DNA from: Flavobacterium ranwuense
Lineage (GTDB): Bacteria; Bacteroidota; Bacteroidia; Flavobacteriales; Flavobacteriaceae
Assembly: GCF_004349315.1 (NCBI RefSeq)
Contig: NZ_SMLH01000005.1
Coordinates: forward strand, 1-64,000
Length of the DNA stretch: 64,000 nucleotides
Reading direction: 5' to 3'
This document shows positions 1 through 8,960 of this stretch, in pieces (position 1 is the stretch's first letter; every line of letters starts with the position of its first letter). Position numbers and translations under genes: made by a program. The notes under the pieces were generated by a model. The model did not search any database, was not told the DNA's origin, and worked only from the letters and a program-made list of their open reading frames with translations.

Positions 1-580
1 AACCGTCCTTCTTTTCCATACTCTCTAATGTCATATTAGAAAGTATAGATTTGTCTTGCTGCAAAACATCTTCATCATTTGCATATTGATCTTTTGACTT
101 TATCAAAAGCCAGGTATTTTCCTGTTTCGTCTCTAGTTTTACCAATGCGAATTCGCCTTTCAGTTTTTTTCCATTAAGAATAAAACTAAGATGTCCTTTT
201 TGTAAATCGGATTGTAATTTATTTTCAACTTTATCTAATCCATCTTCATCAGTCAAAGTATACGTTCCATTATCCCAAACGATAACATTCCCTGCGCCGT
301 AATTTCCCTCTGGAATAGTGCCTTCAAAATCTTTATAACTGTAAGGATGGTCTTCCACCATAATTGCCAATCTTTTATCAGCCGGATTCATAGACGGTCC
401 TTTGGGTATGGCCCAACTTTTTAGCGCACCATCCATTTCCAATCGAAAATCATAATGCAAATGAGAGGCCGCATGTTTTTGCACTACGAAAATCAATTCG
501 GTAGTTGATTGCTTAATTTTCCCTTCGGGCTCGGCTGTGGAATTAAAATTACGCTTTTGATTGTATTCACTCAAAGACAT
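1..580 (-). CDS. ligD: DNA ligase D, N-terminal part (runs off the left edge)
   Basis: The first 193 codons are visible, read from ATG at 580 towards position 1, and the frame stays open at the edge. Residues about 25-165 match the LigD 3'-phosphoesterase domain. The characteristic stretches HLHYDFRLE, SWAIPKGPS, VEDHPYSYKDFEG and IPEGNYGAG are all present and include the metal-binding His/Asp residues. In Flavobacteriia this domain usually sits in front of the ATP-dependent ligase and primase/polymerase domains, which would lie outside the window. LigD acts with Ku in non-homologous end joining. No ku gene is visible here. Confidence 0.9.
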   Translation of the reverse strand, partial: MSLSEYNQKRNFNSTAEPEGKIKQSTTELIFVVQKHAASHLHYDFRLEMDGALKSWAIPKGPSMNPADKRLAIMVEDHPYSYKDFEGTIPEGNYGAGNVIVWDNGTYTLTDEDGLDKVENKLQSDLQKGHLSFILNGKKLKGEFALVKLETKQENTWLLIKSKDQYANDEDVLQQDKSILSNMTLESMEKKDG

Positions 581-623
581 GATCAATAAGATTAGTATTT
601 AAAACTTACGACAAATCCACTCA

Positions 624-989
624 CTAAATTTTATCTCCAGAATTCTCATCTAAATTACTATGATTATCACCACCTATACTATAATGGTTATTTTCTTCAT
701 CTTCATTTCCCGAGTTTTCCATTTCATCATCTAATTCTGAGCCAGGAATGTCTAAATCCCCGCCAGAAACATCCTCTTCGAAATTTTTTTCATTCAATTC
801 CCGGATATTATTTATTTCAACAGGTACCTTCTTTTTAGAAAGATCTTCTGGGTCTATTTCCATTTCTTTATGGAATTGGCTATATATATCTTCGCTTGGA
901 GGATATAAAAGAGAATCCGGGATTGCATTTTTATCTTTCTTACACGGTTTTCTTTTGTCAAAATTCAATTTATCGTCTCTATTATTCAT
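624..989 (-). CDS. Small acidic hypothetical protein, 121 aa
   Basis: The protein has no signal peptide or membrane segment. The N-terminal third is basic and the rest is very acidic. The tail region contains DLDIPGSELDDE followed by an Asn/Glu/Asp-rich stretch and GGDNH. I recall this conserved tail from unnamed proteins of Bacteroidota, but I can give no function. It lies 44 bp upstream of ligD on the same strand, so the two may be co-transcribed. Composition suggests an intrinsically disordered protein. Confidence 0.75.
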   Translation of the reverse strand: MNNRDDKLNFDKRKPCKKDKNAIPDSLLYPPSEDIYSQFHKEMEIDPEDLSKKKVPVEINNIRELNEKNFEEDVSGGDLDIPGSELDDEMENSGNEDEENNHYSIGGDNHSNLDENSGDKI

Positions 990-1009
990 TTTACATTTAT
1001 TTAATTGAT

Positions 1010-1459
1010 TTTCAATACACTAAGTTAAACATTTTTAAATAAAACTGACTTAAATACCATAAATTATTCCGCATAAACGACTAACTTTAAATAACTTAAC
1101 CAGTCACCAACCCTATTACTAATTTAAAACAATAAAAACATAACTCATTAAAAAACAATGTAATACTGGGGAATCATGGTCGGGTTTTTGGAACAAATCC
1201 TATGTAAGAAGCAGATTTGATAGAAATTAAATCCAGCATATTGGAGTTAGATAGAATACCATATATGTTGTTGAATATAGAAATCTTTCCACTAGAATTC
1301 ACGGTTCTAACATCCAAATAGTATTGATCAATGCTATTGAAAACAAAGTGAAATCAATGGGCTTTAAAGGCATTCTAAAAGATTTATTTGAGCTTTAATT
1401 TTCATAAATTAATTTTAAAACTGCCTACAATATAGTTTTCTCCTAAAAAAACATTAAAA
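1010..1459. other. Intergenic region without a supportable gene
   Basis: This 450-bp stretch separates the ligD-side genes (minus) from the ars operon (plus). Two overlapping short plus-strand frames lacking proper starts are seen at about 1205-1325 and 1255-1398, the latter ending in the residues GILKDLFEL. They could be remnants of a decayed gene, but I cannot assign a family. Confidence 0.4.
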
Positions 1460-1491
1460 TTTGTTTGTTACATATATATATCGTAATATTG
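1460..1491 (+). promoter_or_regulatory. Predicted promoter of the ars operon
   Basis: A TTTG at 1460-1463 is followed 20 bp later by TAATATTG at 1484-1491. That is one mismatch from the Bacteroidota -7 element TAnnTTTG, at the usual distance from the -33 element. It overlaps the ArsR-type inverted repeat, as expected for a repressed promoter. Confidence 0.5.
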
Positions 1492-1511
1492 CTATATAAA
1501 AATATAGCGAT
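1488..1511. promoter_or_regulatory. Probable ArsR operator (inverted repeat)
   Basis: ATTGCTATAT at 1488-1497 and ATATAGCGAT at 1502-1511 form a 10-bp inverted repeat with one mismatch and a 4-bp AAAA spacer. The right arm overlaps the arsR start codon at 1510. ArsR/SmtB repressors bind imperfect AT-rich palindromes of this size next to their own promoter. Confidence 0.55.
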
Positions 1512-1842
1512 GGGGATTACTAAAACAGAACATTTCACAGACGAGCAAAATGAATTGGCAATATTAGCGAAAGCCATTGGTCATCCTGCCCGTATTGCAA
1601 TTATCCAACATCTCATAAAAGTAAACAGTTGTGTGTGCGGCGATATTGTAAACGAATTGCCTCTAGCCCAACCTACCGTTTCGCAGCACTTAAAAGAATT
1701 AAAAAATGCCGGACTTATAAAAGGCAATTTTGAAGGAAATTCCATTTGTTATTGCCTCAACGAAGAGGGTTTCAATAAAATAAAAGGCTTTTTTCAACAA
1801 GTAAATACTCATTTAGAAAACAGAAAAAATCAATGTTGTTAA
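1510..1842 (+). CDS. arsR: ArsR-family metalloregulatory repressor
   Basis: This is a winged-helix protein of 110 aa. The recognition helix region reads [19 protein letters not shown], and SCVCGDIV supplies the Cys-x-Cys pair typical of arsenite sensors. There is a C-terminal CC. I chose ATG at 1510 over an upstream TTG at 1465, because the family normally begins with MGxTKTE and the longer start would lie inside the promoter. It is the first gene of a four-gene arsenic operon and is expected to be released from its operator by arsenite. Confidence 0.9.
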   Translation: MGITKTEHFTDEQNELAILAKAIGHPARIAIIQHLIKVNSCVCGDIVNELPLAQPTVSQHLKELKNAGLIKGNFEGNSICYCLNEEGFNKIKGFFQQVNTHLENRKNQCC

Positions 1843-1862
1843 TTTTCAAATAAAAAAGAATC

Positions 1863-2333
1863 ATGAAATTATCAGAAATTAAAAAACAGTTGAACACACT
1901 AGATAACGTTGCTTTTGTATTGCCAAACGGGACTTATGTTCCAGAACATTTTCACGTAACTGAGGTGGGTTTAATCACCAAAAACTTTATTGACTGCGGT
2001 GGAAAAGTTCGAAAAGAAACCGTTGTAAATTTCCAATTATGGGATGCCAATGACTTTGAACACCGCTTAAAACCACAAAAACTTTTGAACATCATCGCTC
2101 TTTCAGAAAAAATATTGGGAATTGAAGATTATGAAATTGAAGTAGAATATCAAGCTGAAACTATTGGTAAATACGACATTGGTTTCAACGGAACAGCGTT
2201 CACTTTATTAAACAAACAAACGGCTTGCTTAGCCCAAGATCAATGTGGCATTCCAGCAGAAAAACAAAAAGTGAAATTATCCGAAATATCAGGTCAGCCT
2301 AATAGCTGTGCTCCTGGAGGAAACTGTTGCTAA
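1863..2333 (+). CDS. DUF6428 family protein of the ars operon
   Basis: This 156-aa soluble protein has no signal peptide and matches the DUF6428 family that accompanies arsR and arsC in Bacteroidota arsenic operons. The C-terminal quarter is cysteine-rich, with C residues in ACLAQDQCG and a terminal SCAPGGNCC, which suggests thiol-metal binding. The function is unknown; an arsenite-binding or carrier role is inference from context. It starts 20 bp after arsR and ends 15 bp before the phosphatase gene. Confidence 0.8.
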   Translation: MKLSEIKKQLNTLDNVAFVLPNGTYVPEHFHVTEVGLITKNFIDCGGKVRKETVVNFQLWDANDFEHRLKPQKLLNIIALSEKILGIEDYEIEVEYQAETIGKYDIGFNGTAFTLLNKQTACLAQDQCGIPAEKQKVKLSEISGQPNSCAPGGNCC

Positions 2334-2348
2334 TTTTAATACTATAAA

Positions 2349-2984
2349 ATGGCCTTAACCAAAACCATCCTGTTTCCAGCAATCGAAAAAGCAATCCGTG
2401 CTTTTGATTTTGAAAGCATAGCTACAGAACGTAAAACAACTTTGCAACCGCTTATTGATTTTATTCAAAATAAAGTTACCAACCATCAAGAAGTTAGGCT
2501 AAACTTTATTTGCACGCATAATTCCAGAAGAAGTCATTTATCACAAGTTTGGACACAAACAGCAGCGTCACATTTCAATATAAAAAATGTATTTTGCTAT
2601 TCTGGTGGTACCGAAGCAACCGCTTTGTTCCCTATGGTTGCAAAAACATTAGAGCAGTCGGGGTTTAAAATCAAAACCATTGCAGCAGGAAACAATCCAA
2701 TTTATGTCATAAAATATGCTGAAAATGAGCATTCCATTATTGGTTTTTCTAAAACCTATGATGACGATTTCAATCCTAAAAGTGAATTTGCAGCAATATT
2801 GACTTGCTCACAAGCTGATGGAGGTTGCCCATTTATTGCAGGTGCTGAAAAGCGTATTCCAATCACATTTGAAGACCCGAAAGCATTTGACAATACACCA
2901 CAACAAGCAGAAAAATATCAGGAACGCAGTTTGCAAATTGCAACCGAAATGTTTTATATATTCTCCCAAATCAAATCATACTAA
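2349..2984 (+). CDS. arsC: ArsC-like low-molecular-weight protein-tyrosine phosphatase
   Basis: The 211-aa protein contains the LMW phosphatase P-loop CTHNSRR (Cys55 to Arg61, the CX5R signature) after an N-terminal extension of about 50 residues. Thioredoxin-linked arsenate reductases of this fold reduce arsenate to arsenite. A later SQADGGCPF supplies an additional Cys of the kind used to relay the disulfide. The stop codon overlaps the start of acr3 (TAATG), indicating translational coupling of reduction and export. A phosphatase without reductase activity cannot be excluded from sequence alone. Confidence 0.85.
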   Translation: MALTKTILFPAIEKAIRAFDFESIATERKTTLQPLIDFIQNKVTNHQEVRLNFICTHNSRRSHLSQVWTQTAASHFNIKNVFCYSGGTEATALFPMVAKTLEQSGFKIKTIAAGNNPIYVIKYAENEHSIIGFSKTYDDDFNPKSEFAAILTCSQADGGCPFIAGAEKRIPITFEDPKAFDNTPQQAEKYQERSLQIATEMFYIFSQIKSY

Positions 2985-4057
2985 TGGGATTACATAAAAA
3001 AAGATTAAACTTTCTCGATAGCTACCTTACACTTTGGATATTTCTAGCAATGATAATTGGCGTTTCTATTGGCTATTTTATACCGTCCAGCAGTAGTTTT
3101 ATCAATTCCTTTTCAAGCGGAACGACCAATGTTCCTCTGGCAATCGGATTAATATTGATGATGTATCCGCCATTGACTAAAATTGATTTTTCAAAAATTC
3201 CTTTAATGTTTGAAAAGCCAAAACTACTGACCGCCTCTTTTTTAATCACATGGATTGTTGGTCCGTTTTTAATGTTTTCATTGGCAACATTCTTTTTGAA
3301 AGATTATCCGGAATACATGATGGGTTTAATTATAATTGGGATTGCGCCTTGCATTGCAATGGTGATTGTCTGGAACGAATTAGCCGAGGGAAATAGGGAA
3401 TTAACAGCTGGCTTAATCGGGATTAATAGTTTGCTCCAAGTGTTCTTTTTTAGTTTGTATGCGTATTTTTACTTGGAAATCATGTTGCCTTTATTTGGAA
3501 TAAAAGGATTGGAATTAAATATTACCATTGCTGAAATTGCTACAACTGTCGGAATTTATTTAGGAATTCCATTTGCATTAGCAGTAATTAGCCGTTATGT
3601 AATAAAGAAATTCATTGGTGACAAATGGTTCAATCAAAAATTTATTCCTTTTGTTTCTCCCATTACTTTAGTTGCTTTACTATTTACAATTGTAGTCATG
3701 TTCAGTTTAAAAGGTGAAATGATTGTTGATTTGCCACTGGATGTCATTAGAATTGCTATTCCGCTTGTCATTTTCTTCACCATTATGTTTTTCCTGATGT
3801 TTTTTGTTTCAAAAAAAATAGGTGCCAATTATAGAGATGCCGTTGCACTATCATTCACTGCATCTGGAAATAATTTCGAATTGGCAATTGCTGTTTCCAT
3901 TGGCGTTTTTGGCATCAATAGCGGACAAGCATTTGCAGGTGTTATTGGACCATTAGTAGAAGTCCCGGCTTTGATAATCTTGGTAAACGTCGCTTTTTGG
4001 TTGAAGAAAAAATATTATACTAAATCTGGATTAAGAACAGAAACTAAACCTCTATAG
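2984..4057 (+). CDS. acr3: Arsenite efflux transporter, ACR3 family
   Basis: This is a 357-aa integral membrane protein with about ten hydrophobic segments. Family hallmarks are visible: IAPCIAMVIVW with the conserved Cys of the fourth transmembrane segment, and the C-terminal SFTASGNNFELAIAV stretch. ACR3 carriers export arsenite across the inner membrane. The gene overlaps the end of the arsC-like gene by one base and is the last gene of the operon. A hairpin follows at 4110. Confidence 0.92.
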   Translation: MGLHKKRLNFLDSYLTLWIFLAMIIGVSIGYFIPSSSSFINSFSSGTTNVPLAIGLILMMYPPLTKIDFSKIPLMFEKPKLLTASFLITWIVGPFLMFSLATFFLKDYPEYMMGLIIIGIAPCIAMVIVWNELAEGNRELTAGLIGINSLLQVFFFSLYAYFYLEIMLPLFGIKGLELNITIAEIATTVGIYLGIPFALAVISRYVIKKFIGDKWFNQKFIPFVSPITLVALLFTIVVMFSLKGEMIVDLPLDVIRIAIPLVIFFTIMFFLMFFVSKKIGANYRDAVALSFTASGNNFELAIAVSIGVFGINSGQAFAGVIGPLVEVPALIILVNVAFWLKKKYYTKSGLRTETKPL

Positions 4058-4109
4058 ATTGAAACCCATAAATTTGCCCTGTAGACTTAAAGCCTAATGG
4101 ACTGACAAA

Positions 4110-4156
4110 ATCAACACTGACTTTCAGAGTATTAAAGTCTGTGAATCAGTGTTGAT
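4110..4156. terminator. Hairpin between convergent acr3 and DUF389 genes
   Basis: ATCAACACTGA at 4110-4120 is the exact reverse complement of TCAGTGTTGAT at 4146-4156. A second inner stem (GACTTT with AAAGTC) can form inside. The site lies between the ends of two convergent genes and is followed by a short T-rich stretch, so a bidirectional terminator is the likely role. Confidence 0.55.
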
Positions 4157-4179
4157 GTATTTTAATTAGACTAAAAACA

Positions 4180-5475
4180 TTATTGTCTTTTATAAATTTC
4201 TACAACATCAGTCTTGAATTTGTTCTTTAGCCATGCTCTCAGTTTTTGTTTTTCGGCAGTATTCAGCTCATTTTTACTTTCATATAGCACTACAGTAATC
4301 ACTTTTTTGGTTGACTGGTTTTCATTAAATATATGATTTGCAATGGCAATATTTTCAATTTCAGGAAACAGTATTTTTGTTTCATTCAAAATAGCATTAT
4401 TATCGAATTTTAAAGAAGTAATTTGACTTTGCAGCTTGGCAATAATCAAATCTTTCTGACTCATGGTTTTATTGTTAAAAGTAATTTCATTCAGAATATC
4501 CTGCTTTAAGTCGGTCGTATCTTGAATAATATTTAATACCGTATTGTTCAATTCATACGTTTTCAATTTTCCGTTAAGTTCTTTTATTTCATTCTTATCA
4601 AGTCTCTTTCTTAAAAAAGCAATATCTATTTTTTTTGGGTTTGAAGTAAACTGCGTTTTTTTATACAGAACCGTAAATCCCTTATCAATAAACTCTACTT
4701 TTAAAAAGAGTTCTACTTTTTGTTTATATTTTTTTTCTTGGAAAAGCTGATACGCAAAAAAGATACTCGGTACTATCAAAGCTAAAGTCAAAAAAGAAAT
4801 CATATACTTAACTCTCTTTTCAGCCTTTAAATTCGTTTGTTTAACAATTGGGTATTCTAAATATTTTACAATTATAAAGGTTGCAATACAAATAAAAACA
4901 CAATTAATAGTATACAAATACATAGCGCCGAAAAAGAATTTAAAATTGCCCAAAGCTAAGCCATAACCCGCCGTACACAAAGGAGGCATCAACGCCGTTG
5001 CGATGGCAACTCCTGGAATAGGATTCCCTTTTTCTACCCTAGTCATGGCTATTACTCCAACAAGTCCTCCAAAAAATGCGATGAAAATATCATAAATATT
5101 AGGTGATGTTCTTGCTAAAAGTTCTGATTGTGTATCTTTAAAAGGACTTAAAAAAAAGTAAATCGTAGAAACCACCAAACTTACAACAGTGGCAATAAGA
5201 AGATTCTTAAGTGATCTTTTGAGTAAATTAAAATCATAAATCCCTAAACCAAAGCCAGCTCCAATAATTGGCCCCATTAAAGGCGAAATAAGCATCGCTC
5301 CAATGATTACGGCAGTTGAATTTACATTCAAGCCAACCGAAGCCACTACAATTGCACAAGCTAAAATCCATAAATTGGAACCTCGGAAAGAAATGTTTGA
5401 CTTTACATTATCTAATACTTTTTTCTTGTCTTCTTCTCCGCTATGTAGATCAATAAAATTAACTACTTTATTCAT
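4180..5475 (-). CDS. DUF389 family membrane protein
   Basis: The 431-aa protein matches the DUF389 family. The N-terminal soluble start is followed by several transmembrane segments, roughly residues 30-240, with the family motif GAMLISPLMGPIIGAGFG and a later GVAIATALMPPLCTAGYGLA. The last 180 residues form a soluble, Lys/Asn-rich domain with coiled-coil character. The family's transport or signalling role is not established. It is transcribed towards the ars operon and shows no operon partner. Confidence 0.85.
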   Translation of the reverse strand: MNKVVNFIDLHSGEEDKKKVLDNVKSNISFRGSNLWILACAIVVASVGLNVNSTAVIIGAMLISPLMGPIIGAGFGLGIYDFNLLKRSLKNLLIATVVSLVVSTIYFFLSPFKDTQSELLARTSPNIYDIFIAFFGGLVGVIAMTRVEKGNPIPGVAIATALMPPLCTAGYGLALGNFKFFFGAMYLYTINCVFICIATFIIVKYLEYPIVKQTNLKAEKRVKYMISFLTLALIVPSIFFAYQLFQEKKYKQKVELFLKVEFIDKGFTVLYKKTQFTSNPKKIDIAFLRKRLDKNEIKELNGKLKTYELNNTVLNIIQDTTDLKQDILNEITFNNKTMSQKDLIIAKLQSQITSLKFDNNAILNETKILFPEIENIAIANHIFNENQSTKKVITVVLYESKNELNTAEKQKLRAWLKNKFKTDVVEIYKRQ

Positions 5476-6205
5476 TACTTTTTTTTATTTCTTATTTCAA
5501 CATTACTTTAAAAATCAGAGGCAAAATTGTAACTGCCATCAATAATACTTAGCAAGATAGCCCATTTAGAAATAATTTAGGATTTTATTAGTCTCAAAAA
5601 TCAATTACATAATAACAATTTACATTTTAAATCAAAATCACTTACTACCACATCACAATTGATTCCGCATAATTCTTATAAAAGATAAAAAACCCAAAAT
5701 CAATTTAGATTTTGGTTTTTTTTATGTTAACACAAAACACCAATAATCTATTCCATCAATTTCACGTAAAAATAAACAGGCACCTTCACCATCTCAAACT
5801 TTGATATACAATAATATCATTATCGAAGACAATTTCTATTGAAAACAGCATTACTTAAGTATATTTTAATCCAAAAATAAAAGCATAAAAAAGGATTAAT
5901 CAATAGGTGAGTTTTTTCTTTAAAATAACAGTAAGTTTTTGATTTTTAGTTACTTAATTTTATTTTATTAGTTTTTTTTATTATTTTTATATCCCTCAAA
6001 AAAAATAGCAGTTTTAAAAAAGTCAGCCTACCTAAACGACTGAATTAGTATACTTACCCCGATTAATAATTATGTTTATCGAAATTACATTATAACTATT
6101 AAATAAAACCTGTATAAAATACCCCTATCAGAAAATATTCTCAAATATAATACACCTACTAAATCATTTATTAACACAATTAATAACTTTTTAAATGTTT
6201 AAATT
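5476..6205. other. 730-bp divergent intergenic region
   Basis: This very AT-rich spacer separates the DUF389 gene (minus) and the first ferritin-like gene (plus). It holds one clear hairpin with T-tracts at 5694-5723, annotated separately. No open frame of convincing length or composition was found. The promoters of both flanking genes must lie here, but I cannot place them with confidence. Confidence 0.5.
5694..5723. terminator. Orphan bidirectional intrinsic terminator
   Basis: CCAAAATC at 5694-5701 pairs with GATTTTGG at 5708-5715, followed by eight T on the plus strand and preceded by a run of A that gives T on the minus strand. It stands between two divergently transcribed genes, where no known transcript ends. 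Confidence 0.65.
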
Positions 6206-6982
6206 ATGAAAAATGTAGTACAGATTAAAGAAGTAAATTCTTCTATCAAAAACAGGAGGGAATTCCTTAAAATTAGCGGACTTACCGTTTTGGGCAGCGG
6301 TTTATTATTATCTAGTTGTAACAATGACGACGATTTAATTCTTAGTCCAAATAGTAACAACCTTACAGCTAAATATGGACAAGGTCATTTTCCAGGAACC
6401 AAAGATGGTGTGTTTGATTTAGGTGCAGGAGACTTAGGTGTATTGACTTATGCGTATGCTCTGGAACAATTAGAAGCAGATTTTTATACTAAAGTTGTAA
6501 ATGCAAGTGGATTCACAAGCAATTTTACCGCTGAGGATCAACAGGTATTGGTGGATTTATACCATCATGAAGTAATTCACCGCGAATTCTTTAAAACAGC
6601 CTTGACTGGAGCTCTTCCTAATCCAAAAAAACAATTACTCCCTAATTTAGAATTTGATTATGGAAGTTTAAATTTCAGTAGTCGTTCACAGGTATTAGCT
6701 ACTGCCAAAGCATTAGAAGATACAGGTGTAGCAGCTTACAATGGTGCTGGAAGATTAATTAGCAATCCCGATTATTTACTTCTAGCAGGTAAAATAGTTT
6801 CGGTTGAAGCAAGACATGCATCTGCGATTAGGAGTTTAATAAATCCAAATTCTAAAGATTTTGCAGGAGATGATGTTGTTGATACTACAACAGGACTTGA
6901 TGTAAAGAAAAATCCATCAGAAGTGATTGCAATTGCAAGTGGGTTTATCACAACAACTTTTACCGCTTTATACTTACCGTAA
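6206..6982 (+). CDS. Tat-type ferritin-like lipoprotein
   Basis: This 258-aa protein begins with a twin-arginine signal (NRREFLK at residues 16-22), then a hydrophobic segment ending in the lipobox LLSSC (Cys38). Export through Tat with lipidation is therefore predicted. The mature part has the Ferritin_2 pattern: EQLEADFY, HHEVIHREF, ALEDTGVAAY and VEARHAS supply the Glu/His ligands of a four-helix bundle di-metal site. It is followed after 29 bp by a paralogue and the two form an operon. The physiological substrate is unknown; stress or desiccation roles have been suggested for the family. Confidence 0.82.
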   Translation: MKNVVQIKEVNSSIKNRREFLKISGLTVLGSGLLLSSCNNDDDLILSPNSNNLTAKYGQGHFPGTKDGVFDLGAGDLGVLTYAYALEQLEADFYTKVVNASGFTSNFTAEDQQVLVDLYHHEVIHREFFKTALTGALPNPKKQLLPNLEFDYGSLNFSSRSQVLATAKALEDTGVAAYNGAGRLISNPDYLLLAGKIVSVEARHASAIRSLINPNSKDFAGDDVVDTTTGLDVKKNPSEVIAIASGFITTTFTALYLP

Positions 6983-7011
6983 TACATAACATTTAAAAAA
7001 AATTAGAAATT

Positions 7012-7815
7012 ATGAACATATTAAAATTTATAGAGTCTTTTACTAATGAAGAATTAATGCAAAGTAAAGGATCAAGAAGAGATAGTTTTGGGAAAATAAG
7101 TCAACTGGGAAAAAATTTAGCCCTTGCCTCAATTCCATTTGGGCTTTCATCACTAACAAATGTAGCTTATGCTGGAAAAATAAAACCTACACCAAGCAAC
7201 CCTATAGGAGCATTACAGCTAGCACTGACATTGGAATATCTTGAAAAAGAATATTATATCATGGGATTAGAATCTGGCGTAATTCCTACCGGAGGAAGAG
7301 ATGAAAAAGTTTTTATGCAGATCTCAGACCATGAAACCGATCACGTTACCTTTTTAATTAATGGTTTAGGAGGCGTGGGAAGTCCAAATTTTGTTGAGAA
7401 ACCAACATTTGACTTTACTGTTGGTGGCGCTTTTGACCCGTTTAATCATTATCCTACATTTTTAGCTTTAGCTCAGGCTTTTGAAGATACAGGTGTTAGA
7501 GCTTATAAGGGTCAGGCCGGTAATTTAATATCTGCCCCAGATTTGTTGACCGCCGCATTACAGATTCATTCTGTTGAAGCACGCCACGCCTCCGAAGTAA
7601 GAAGATTACGTGGTTTAAGAGGATGGATTACATTAAATCAAAGAGGTGCAGGAATGCCTGAGGCAACGCAAGCAGTCTACAATGGTGAGGAAAATATCAT
7701 TCAAGCAGGTTATGACACATCATCATTATTTGGTGCAGAAGCAGGATCAGAATCCTATGATGAACCCCTGACTACGGATCAAGCAGTTGCTATTGCGGGA
7801 TTATTTATTGTGTAA
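7012..7815 (+). CDS. Ferritin-like protein with twin-arginine leader
   Basis: This 267-aa paralogue of the preceding gene has the same helix motifs: LEYLEKEYY, ISDHETDHVTF, AFEDTGVRAYKG and VEARHASEVRR. The leader has SRRDSFGKI near residue 21 and a hydrophobic stretch ending AYAGK, so a Tat signal without lipobox is likely. It probably acts with the upstream lipoprotein as a hetero-oligomer in the periplasm. A strong terminator follows 111 bp downstream. Confidence 0.8.
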   Translation: MNILKFIESFTNEELMQSKGSRRDSFGKISQLGKNLALASIPFGLSSLTNVAYAGKIKPTPSNPIGALQLALTLEYLEKEYYIMGLESGVIPTGGRDEKVFMQISDHETDHVTFLINGLGGVGSPNFVEKPTFDFTVGGAFDPFNHYPTFLALAQAFEDTGVRAYKGQAGNLISAPDLLTAALQIHSVEARHASEVRRLRGLRGWITLNQRGAGMPEATQAVYNGEENIIQAGYDTSSLFGAEAGSESYDEPLTTDQAVAIAGLFIV

Positions 7816-7926
7816 ATATTTGAACCTCCTAAAAATACTAATTGATAGCCTAATATTTCTGTATTGAAAAGATCATAGTATAATTTTTTGGAACTGATAT
7901 TACTTTAAATTTTATCCATTCAAATA

Positions 7927-7962
7927 AGAAGCCCAAAATCTAATTGTAGATTTTGGGCTTCT
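7927..7962. terminator. Bidirectional terminator between ferritin-like and rocF genes
   Basis: A perfect 16-bp stem (7927-7942 with 7947-7962) has a 4-base loop ATTG and contains GCCCAAAATC with GATTTTGGGC. It sits between two convergent genes. Confidence 0.85.
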
Positions 7963-7987
7963 TTGCAAACTTAATACTCAGATAAAT

Positions 7988-8950
7988 TTATTCAATAGGA
8001 AGAAGAAGTGTTGAAGTAATGGCTTCCAAAACCTCAAAAGCAGTTTCAGCCATCTTGTTTCCTTTGGTGTCCAATAATGGATTCACCTCCACAAATTCAA
8101 TACAAACAACCTTTTTGGTTTGAATAATTTGATTGATAATTGCAATTATTTCGTACTGATCAAATCCTTTGGGAACCGGAGTACCTGTCCCATAAGAAAT
8201 CATATCGCAATCCATGGAATCCACATCAAAAGAGATATACAAAACTTCACAATGCGTTAATTTTGATAAAGCTTCGGCGACACACGTTTGCAATCCTCTG
8301 AAACGTACCTCATCAACTTTATAGTTTTTGATCTGCAACTTTTCAATTTGCTTGTCCTCTGCTGCTTCCGTATCGCGGACACCAAAATAAATCAGATTTT
8401 CAGCTAAAACTTTTGGCCCTTTATATCCTATATTTTTCATCTCCTCCCAATGTTGTTGGGTTTCCGGAGCCACTTCATTATTCTGGCAACTCAAATTATC
8501 ATCAGCAAGAGCCGCTGACAAAGGCATTCCATGAATATTTCCCGATGGCGAAGTGTAAGGCGAATGCAAATCAGCATGGGCATCAATCCAAATTACTCCT
8601 ACATTTTGTTCTGGATAAGCCGCTTTTATACCACTTATTGTTCCTAATGCCGAAGAATGATCTCCTGACAATACAATTGGAAAAAAATTATCCGTTAAGT
8701 TTTTCTTTACCGCATTACAAACTCTGGTGCATTGCTCCACAACATGCTCAATTCTTTTAGCAGAAGAACTTCGGTTTTTATCGTATATGGATTCGTTGTG
8801 CGTTTTTACATCTTCAAATTCAAATTGATTAAAATAATCGCTGCTCTTATTGATTGCAGCAATTTCGATAGCATCAATTCCCAAATCAGAGCCTCGTGTC
8901 CCAGCTCCAATATCGGATCTGTTCTTTATTAATTTTATTGCTTTTCCCAT
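7988..8950 (-). CDS. rocF: Arginase / ureohydrolase family enzyme
   Basis: The 320-aa protein carries all ureohydrolase metal motifs: GDHSS (His98), WIDAHADLH (Asp123, His125, Asp127) and SFDVDSMD (Asp243, Asp245). A glutamate near the C-terminus (EFVEVNP) is also conserved. Arginase splits L-arginine into ornithine and urea at a di-manganese site. The immediately upstream gene on the same strand, 10 bp away, encodes ornithine aminotransferase, which makes arginase more likely than formimidoylglutamase or agmatinase. Confidence 0.88.
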   Translation of the reverse strand: MGKAIKLIKNRSDIGAGTRGSDLGIDAIEIAAINKSSDYFNQFEFEDVKTHNESIYDKNRSSSAKRIEHVVEQCTRVCNAVKKNLTDNFFPIVLSGDHSSALGTISGIKAAYPEQNVGVIWIDAHADLHSPYTSPSGNIHGMPLSAALADDNLSCQNNEVAPETQQHWEEMKNIGYKGPKVLAENLIYFGVRDTEAAEDKQIEKLQIKNYKVDEVRFRGLQTCVAEALSKLTHCEVLYISFDVDSMDCDMISYGTGTPVPKGFDQYEIIAIINQIIQTKKVVCIEFVEVNPLLDTKGNKMAETAFEVLEAITSTLLLPIE

Positions 8951-8960
8951 TGTACTTAAA

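Noticed and set aside
1205..1398. Short plus-strand frames before the ars operon
   Set aside because: They overlap, lack starts and have no recognisable family. Kept only as a note on the intergenic region.
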